DNA from: Kaistia adipata DSM 17808 | GTDB taxonomy: Bacteria > Pseudomonadota > Alphaproteobacteria > Rhizobiales > Kaistiaceae | DNA: 64,000 bases | Assembly (NCBI RefSeq): GCF_000423225.1 | Contig: NZ_AUHO01000006.1 | Coordinates: forward strand, 682,001 to 746,000 | Direction: 5' to 3' | Shown: in pieces, positions 60,466 through 64,000 of the stretch | How positions within the stretch are numbered: position 1 is the stretch's first letter | Layout: every line of letters begins with the position of its first letter | The notes under the pieces: model-generated | Told to the model about the DNA's origin: nothing | Database searches by the model: none | The model's input: only the letters and a program-made list of their open reading frames with translations | Position numbers and translations under genes: made by a program

Positions 60466-60561
60466 TCAGCGCGGCAGATACGGCCCGCCCGACATCGACG
60501 CGACGATCATGGCCACACGCTCGCGCTTCAGAAGCGCGGGCTGCTCGTAAGTCTTCTTCAT
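60466..60561 (-). CDS. putative RiPP precursor peptide
   Basis: 31 residues, too short for standard gene calls. It starts MKKTYEQPALLKRERVAMIV and ends SGGPYLPR. The YxxPxL signature at residues 5-10 with a following KRE is the leader motif bound by PqqD-like B1 proteins in lasso clusters. Downstream of the leader there is no Asp or Glu, so no isopeptide ring can form, and the usual leader Thr is absent. Ser22 and Ser24 are possible phosphorylation sites. Flanked by a nucleotidyltransferase and divergent B1/B2/kinase genes. Confidence 0.72.
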   Translation of the reverse strand: MKKTYEQPALLKRERVAMIVASMSGGPYLPR

Positions 60562-60765
60562 TGTCAGCTCACAAATCAACAGGATGACATTCACCTGCCC
60601 CAGCGGAATACAACCGAATCCGCCCCCCGGGTCAACGCCTCCGGTCGCCGGCGGGCGCCCCGCGCGGACTGGCAAGTGAACCGCGTCACAGTCCGCGTCG
60701 ATGGCCCCTTCCGCCTGACGCCGCGTTCCGCTATCGAAGGCGGATTGCCCGTGGGGGAACATGAT
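60562..60765. promoter_or_regulatory. divergent promoter region of the RiPP cluster
   Basis: About 200 bp between the minus-strand peptide gene and the plus-strand PqqD-like gene. The peptide-proximal part is AT-richer than its surroundings. No convincing -10/-35 or palindrome could be fixed by eye. Confidence 0.35.
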
Positions 60766-61059
60766 ATGCCGAGCATCGAAACGGGCACCATCTGGGCCCT
60801 GCATGAGAACACCAGCTTTCAGCCGCTCGGCGATGGCGAGGGCGGCGTGTTGCTGGACACCAATTCCGGCCAGCTCTTCACCTGCAACGACACGACGGCG
60901 GCCTTCCTCTCGGCGGTCGACGGCGCGCGCGACTTCGCCGGCATCCTCGGCGAGCTCGAGAAGGTGTTCGACGTCGAGGCGTCGATCCTCCGGGACGACA
61001 TGACCGAGCTTGCGAGCCAACTGGCCGCCGAAGGCCTGATCATTCGCGTCGAGCCGTGA
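60766..61059 (+). CDS. PqqD-like RiPP recognition element (B1) protein
   Basis: 97 residues. The winged-helix RRE fold is suggested by GGVLLDTNSGQLFTCNDTTAAFLSAVDG, then LGELEKVFDVEASILRDDMTELASQLAAEGLIIRVE, the typical PqqD/lasso B1 pattern. It should bind the YxxPxL leader of the facing peptide and hand it to the B2 protease. ATG at 60766 is preferred because GGGGGA lies 7 bases upstream; the in-frame extension to 60676 is not PqqD-like. The stop overlaps the B2 GTG (GTGA). Confidence 0.87.
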   Translation: MPSIETGTIWALHENTSFQPLGDGEGGVLLDTNSGQLFTCNDTTAAFLSAVDGARDFAGILGELEKVFDVEASILRDDMTELASQLAAEGLIIRVEP

Positions 61060-61484
61060 CGCCGGACCTGCTCCTGCGGCTTAAATTCCGGGCCGAGATG
61101 TGGTTCTGGGCCAAGACCCTGCCGCTCCGCTGCCGGAAGTCGCGGGACTTCGCCGACATCCTGCACATCGCCGATGCCGGCGCGAGCCGCCGCTATGCCG
61201 GTCTCGCGGCCGCCTATGTCGCCAGGCGCGCCAAGAAGGCGGGCCGCCGACCCTGGGTGATGCGCGACCGCCGCTGCCTGCGCGAGGGCATCCTCGCCTA
61301 TCGCTTCCTCACGCTCGCCGGCGTACCGGCGACGATCCATTTCGGCGTCGACCGCACCAGCATCGGCAAGGCGAAGCTCGCCGCCCATTGCTGGGTCTCG
61401 GCCGACGACATGCCGGTCCTCAACCCGCCCGAGCCCACCATGGTGACCATCTTCACCGAGAAGAACCGCGTCGGAACCGCCTGA
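61056..61484 (+). CDS. lasso peptide biosynthesis B2-type leader protease
   Basis: 142 residues of the transglutaminase-like superfamily. Catalytic Cys74 is in RRCLREGILAYRFLTLAG, His111 in AAHCWVS and Asp117 or Asp118 in ADDMPVLNP, so the Cys-His-Asp triad looks intact. One deviation is AHCW in place of the commoner AHAW. Cleaves the leader of a peptide delivered by B1. GTG start at 61056 overlaps the PqqD stop; the TGA shares a base with the next ATG. Confidence 0.88.
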   Translation: MTPDLLLRLKFRAEMWFWAKTLPLRCRKSRDFADILHIADAGASRRYAGLAAAYVARRAKKAGRRPWVMRDRRCLREGILAYRFLTLAGVPATIHFGVDRTSIGKAKLAAHCWVSADDMPVLNPPEPTMVTIFTEKNRVGTA

Positions 61485-62494
61485 TGCTGCGCAAGCGATA
61501 CGTCATTCCGGGCCTTGCCTTTCGCCTCACCGCCGAGCCGGGCACGCATGGGGAGACGGCGCTGCCGCAACTCGCGCAGTTCGAGGGCGACGAGACACAT
61601 CCGGTCGACCACGAGATCCTCGTGACGACCGCGCCCGGCGACGACGCGGCGACGATCGGTTCCCTCATATGGAGCGGTGCGCTGATCGACGGCACCTACG
61701 CCGAGGTCAGCCGCGACGGCGACCACCAGCAGTTCCGCATCCCCGGCCAGATCTCGATCGTCGAGACGCGTGGCGAGCCCGTGACGTGGGTCGAAGTGGC
61801 GGCCGGTACGGATAGACCGTTCCGCGGCATGGCGGCAGCCGTCCTGCTGGACACGGTGATCCGCGACCATGGCCTGTTGACCATCCATGCCGGCTCTCTG
61901 ATGCCGCCGGGGCGCGACGACCTCGTGCTGCTCTTCGCGCCGAGCGGCTTTGGCAAGACGACGACCTCGCTGGCCCTGGCGCTCTCCGGCTATGCCCATC
62001 TCGGCGACGACATGGTGGTACTGCGCAAGGAAGCGGAGGGCATCCTCGCCTGGGGCATGCCGCGCACGCTGAAGGTGCAGCGCCGCACGGCCGCGATGTT
62101 TCCCGAGATCCTGCCGCATCTCGGCGCGTTCGGCGGCGACGAGGACGAGGCGCCGCTGACGCGGGACGCGCTTGCCGCGATGATGCCCCTGCCCGATCCG
62201 GCAAAGAGCTACCAGACGGCGGCCATCGTGGTCGTCGGCCCGCGCTCCGAGGGCCCTGCCCGCGTGCGCCCGATCAGCAAGGCCGAAGCGCTTTCCGTCA
62301 TCCTGACCGACAATATCGGCGTCTTCTCCGACGGCGTGCCGCGGGCGCAGCGGGAACTGTTCCGCCTGCTGACGACGCTGGTCTCGACCACCCCGACCTT
62401 CCAGCTCGATGCCGGCAGCGATCCCCATAGGATCGCAGCCGCCTTCGATGAGGCGCTCGGCATCGTTAGCGCCGCGTCCACCATCGAGGCCTGA
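61484..62494 (+). CDS. HPr-kinase-like peptide kinase
   Basis: 336 residues. The C-terminal half resembles HprK: HAGSL (about 135-139), P-loop FAPSGFGKTTTS (about 151-162) and LGDDMVVL (about 173-180). No PTS or HPr gene is nearby. In paeninodin-type lasso clusters a homologous kinase phosphorylates the precursor's terminal Ser. ATG at 61484 is set by the TGATG overlap with the B2 gene; the longer in-frame reading begins inside B2 and is rejected. Substrate here is inferred. Confidence 0.85.
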   Translation: MLRKRYVIPGLAFRLTAEPGTHGETALPQLAQFEGDETHPVDHEILVTTAPGDDAATIGSLIWSGALIDGTYAEVSRDGDHQQFRIPGQISIVETRGEPVTWVEVAAGTDRPFRGMAAAVLLDTVIRDHGLLTIHAGSLMPPGRDDLVLLFAPSGFGKTTTSLALALSGYAHLGDDMVVLRKEAEGILAWGMPRTLKVQRRTAAMFPEILPHLGAFGGDEDEAPLTRDALAAMMPLPDPAKSYQTAAIVVVGPRSEGPARVRPISKAEALSVILTDNIGVFSDGVPRAQRELFRLLTTLVSTTPTFQLDAGSDPHRIAAAFDEALGIVSAASTIEA

Positions 62495-62500
62495 GGCGAC

Positions 62501-63085
62501 TCAGCCTCCCAGCATCCGCGCCACGAGAAGATGACCGAGGCGGCGCGGCTCCGCCTCGACGACCAGCGCCAGCTTGCTCGAGACGGCCAGCGTCGAGATG
62601 CCGTGCAGCCCCGCCCACATGGTCGCCGTCGTCGCCCGCCGCTCGTCACTGGCGAGGTCCGGCATCAGCGGCGCCAGCGCCTCGGCGACCAGCGCGATCA
62701 GCGCCGCGAGCTTCGGGCGGTACCAATCCGGCAGGTCGACTCCCTCGGGCAGGCGATGCTCGAAGAGCAGGCTCCAGAGCATCGGCCAGCGCTCGACGAA
62801 ATCGAAATAGGCATCGACTAGTTGCGCAGCGCGCGTCTCGACCGGAGCGTCCGCCGCTGCCCGCAAGGCATCCGCCAGCGCGTCCAGGGTCATGCCGTTG
62901 AGATGGACGATCAGGTCGTCGAGATTGGCGAACAGATTGTAGATCGTGCCGGGGGCATAGCCGATCCGCTCGGCGACGCGGCGCACCGTGATCCCGCGCA
63001 GCCCCTCTTCCGCCGCGATCGCGCGCGCGGCGTCGAGCGCCAGGCGCTTCAATTCCTCCGGGGCGTGATCGCTGCGCCGTGCCAT
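62501..63085 (-). CDS. TetR family transcriptional regulator (WHG type)
   Basis: 194 residues. HTH at about 8-55 (ELKRLALDAARAIAAEEGLRGITVRRVAERIGYAPGTIYNLFANLDDLI), with the C-terminal WHG-like effector domain (PMLWSLLFEHRLPEG, ATMWAGLHGISTLAV). Convergent with the kinase gene and divergent from the MFS gene; the two palindromes between 63133 and 63177 are its likely operators. Confidence 0.92.
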   Translation of the reverse strand: MARRSDHAPEELKRLALDAARAIAAEEGLRGITVRRVAERIGYAPGTIYNLFANLDDLIVHLNGMTLDALADALRAAADAPVETRAAQLVDAYFDFVERWPMLWSLLFEHRLPEGVDLPDWYRPKLAALIALVAEALAPLMPDLASDERRATTATMWAGLHGISTLAVSSKLALVVEAEPRRLGHLLVARMLGG

Positions 63086-63132
63086 TCCATTCCTCGTTGC
63101 CGCCTGCCATGCAGACTAGCTCCTAGCATGTA

Positions 63133-63177
63133 TTGAACATCGTTCAAAACGCTGATATCAAATTGAACAACGTTCAA
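63133..63177. promoter_or_regulatory. twin TetR operators
   Basis: Two near-identical palindromes, TTGAAC-ATC-GTTCAA (63133-63147) and TTGAAC-AAC-GTTCAA (63163-63177, extended to AATT at both ends). Their centres are 30 bp apart, about three helical turns, so two dimers would bind the same face. They lie between the divergent TetR and MFS starts. Confidence 0.75.
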
Positions 63178-63223
63178 TTAAAGCGGCTTGCGAGACGCCG
63201 CGAACAGGCTGAGGTTTGACGCC

Positions 63224-64000
63224 ATGGATGCATCTCCCCAGACTTCAACCGCGCCTGTCACGGCCGCCGACGCGCCAGGAACCGGCGCGCCGCCGCTCCT
63301 GAAAACGCCCGGCTTCCTGCCGCTCTTCGTCGTGCAGTGGTTTGGTGCCTTCGCCGACAACGCGCTGAAGAGCGCGTTCGGCTTCATGGTCGCCTATGGC
63401 GGCGCCGATCTGTTCGGTCTGTCGCCGCAGGTGGCGGTCACGCTGGGCGGCGCGGTGTTCATGCTGCCCTTCTTCCTGTTCTCGGGCGTCTCCGGCCGGC
63501 TCTCCGACACGGTCGACAAGAATCTGGTCGTGCGCTGGACGCGGCTGGCCGAGGTCGGGCTCGCCCTCCTCTCCGCCTACGCCATCATGATCCATTCGGC
63601 GCCGCTCGCCCTGCTCGGCATGTTCTTCTACGCCGTGCAGTCGACGATCTTCGGACCGGCCAAATACTCGATGCTGCCACAGCTCGTCAGTCGCGAGCGC
63701 CTCGTCGCGGCCAACGCGCTGTTCGAGGGCTCGACCTTCGTCGCCATCCTGCTCGGCACGCTGTTCGGCGGATTGACCGTCGGCCTCGGCGGAAAGTGGA
63801 TCGCGATCGTCGGCCTCGTCTCCGTCGCGCTCGTCGGCGCGGTCGCCGCCTTCTTCGTGCCGTCCGCGCCGCCGGCGCCGGATGCCGGGCGCTTCCGCTT
63901 CTCGCTGATCGGGGCGAGCCGCGCCTCCTTCGCCGCCATCCGCCGCAAGCGCACCCTCTTCCTGGCCGTCTCCGGCATCTCGTGGTTCTGGATGATCGGC
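63224..64000 (+). CDS. MFS transporter, N-terminal part (LplT-like)
   Basis: 259 codons to the window edge; the gene continues beyond it. After a Pro/Thr-rich lead come PGFLPLFVVQWFGAFADNALKSAFGFMV, LPFFLFSGVSGRLSDTVDKNLVVRW and QSTIFGPAKYSMLPQLVSRERLVAANALFEGSTFVAILLG. This resembles LplT-type MFS domains that in many proteobacteria are fused to a 1-acylglycerol-3-phosphate acyltransferase. The fusion cannot be checked here. Probably repressed by the divergent TetR. Confidence 0.87.
   Translation, partial: MDASPQTSTAPVTAADAPGTGAPPLLKTPGFLPLFVVQWFGAFADNALKSAFGFMVAYGGADLFGLSPQVAVTLGGAVFMLPFFLFSGVSGRLSDTVDKNLVVRWTRLAEVGLALLSAYAIMIHSAPLALLGMFFYAVQSTIFGPAKYSMLPQLVSRERLVAANALFEGSTFVAILLGTLFGGLTVGLGGKWIAIVGLVSVALVGAVAAFFVPSAPPAPDAGRFRFSLIGASRASFAAIRRKRTLFLAVSGISWFWMIG

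Noticed and set aside
60466-60561. Calling the peptide a standard lasso peptide
   Set aside because: No acidic ring acceptor after the leader and no cyclase gene, so only the broader RiPP precursor call is justified.
61484-62494. Calling the kinase a true HPr kinase/phosphorylase of the PTS
   Set aside because: No PTS or HPr genes nearby, and it is translationally coupled to a lasso-type leader protease.

Overview
This 64 kb window is high-GC chromosomal DNA from an alphaproteobacterium, most likely of the order Hyphomicrobiales (Rhizobiales). The evidence is an Omp2b-type porin, an ExoR-like Sel1 protein, a long bifunctional Rsh next to rpoZ, the pdxJ-acpS-lepB-rnc-era block, and the accB-accC-aat-DUF2155 block. 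A Kaistia-like genus is possible, but I cannot prove it from sequence alone. I see no rRNA, tRNA, CRISPR array, insertion sequence or prophage. Almost all of the window is core genome.

Layout. 0.2-3.9 kb: xthA, small accessory enzymes, and a WYL-regulated two-gene unit with clear operator repeats. 3.8-11.5 kb (minus strand): era, rnc, lepB, acpS, pdxJ, DUF2062, pyrE, rsh, rpoZ. 11.8-18.7 kb: NYN protein, family-5 uracil-DNA glycosylase, a major porin, smpB, dapA, lytic transglycosylase. 18.8-23.3 kb (minus): a three-gene envelope operon (OmpA/BON protein, an untracked 45-residue membrane protein, a helix-hairpin-helix protein) and exoR. 23.8-28.1 kb: parE, a secreted protein, a DEAD-box helicase. 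28.3-32.3 kb (minus): an Mla-type lipid transporter (MlaE with STAS domain, MlaF, MlaD, lipoprotein). 32.4-34.4 kb: dgcN-dgcA for D-glutamate catabolism. 34.4-39.2 kb (minus): MFS transporter, PLP dehydratase, glycosyltransferase plus UDP-2,3-diacylglucosamine diphosphatase, LysE exporter. 39.4-48 kb: FAH hydrolase, MscS channel, homocysteine methyltransferase with a divergent TetR, thiD, DMT transporter, and an orphan form II CoxL-like molybdoenzyme. 48.1-51.7 kb: DUF2155, aat, accC, accB, aroQ. 51.8-59.2 kb: DsbA-like protein, M48 protease, aminotransferase, ROK regulator, pgi, Crp/Fnr regulator.

The most unusual region is 59.2-62.5 kb. A nucleotidyltransferase and a 31-residue peptide gene (minus strand) face a translationally coupled PqqD-like/B2 protease/HprK-like kinase operon (plus strand). 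These are the parts of a phosphorylating lasso-peptide cluster of the paeninodin type. However, no cyclase (C protein) gene is present, and the peptide has no acidic residue after its leader that could close a lasso ring. The two absences agree with each other and suggest a leader-cleaved, possibly kinase- and nucleotidyltransferase-modified RiPP that is not a lasso. The window ends in a divergent TetR/MFS pair with two near-identical palindromic operators.
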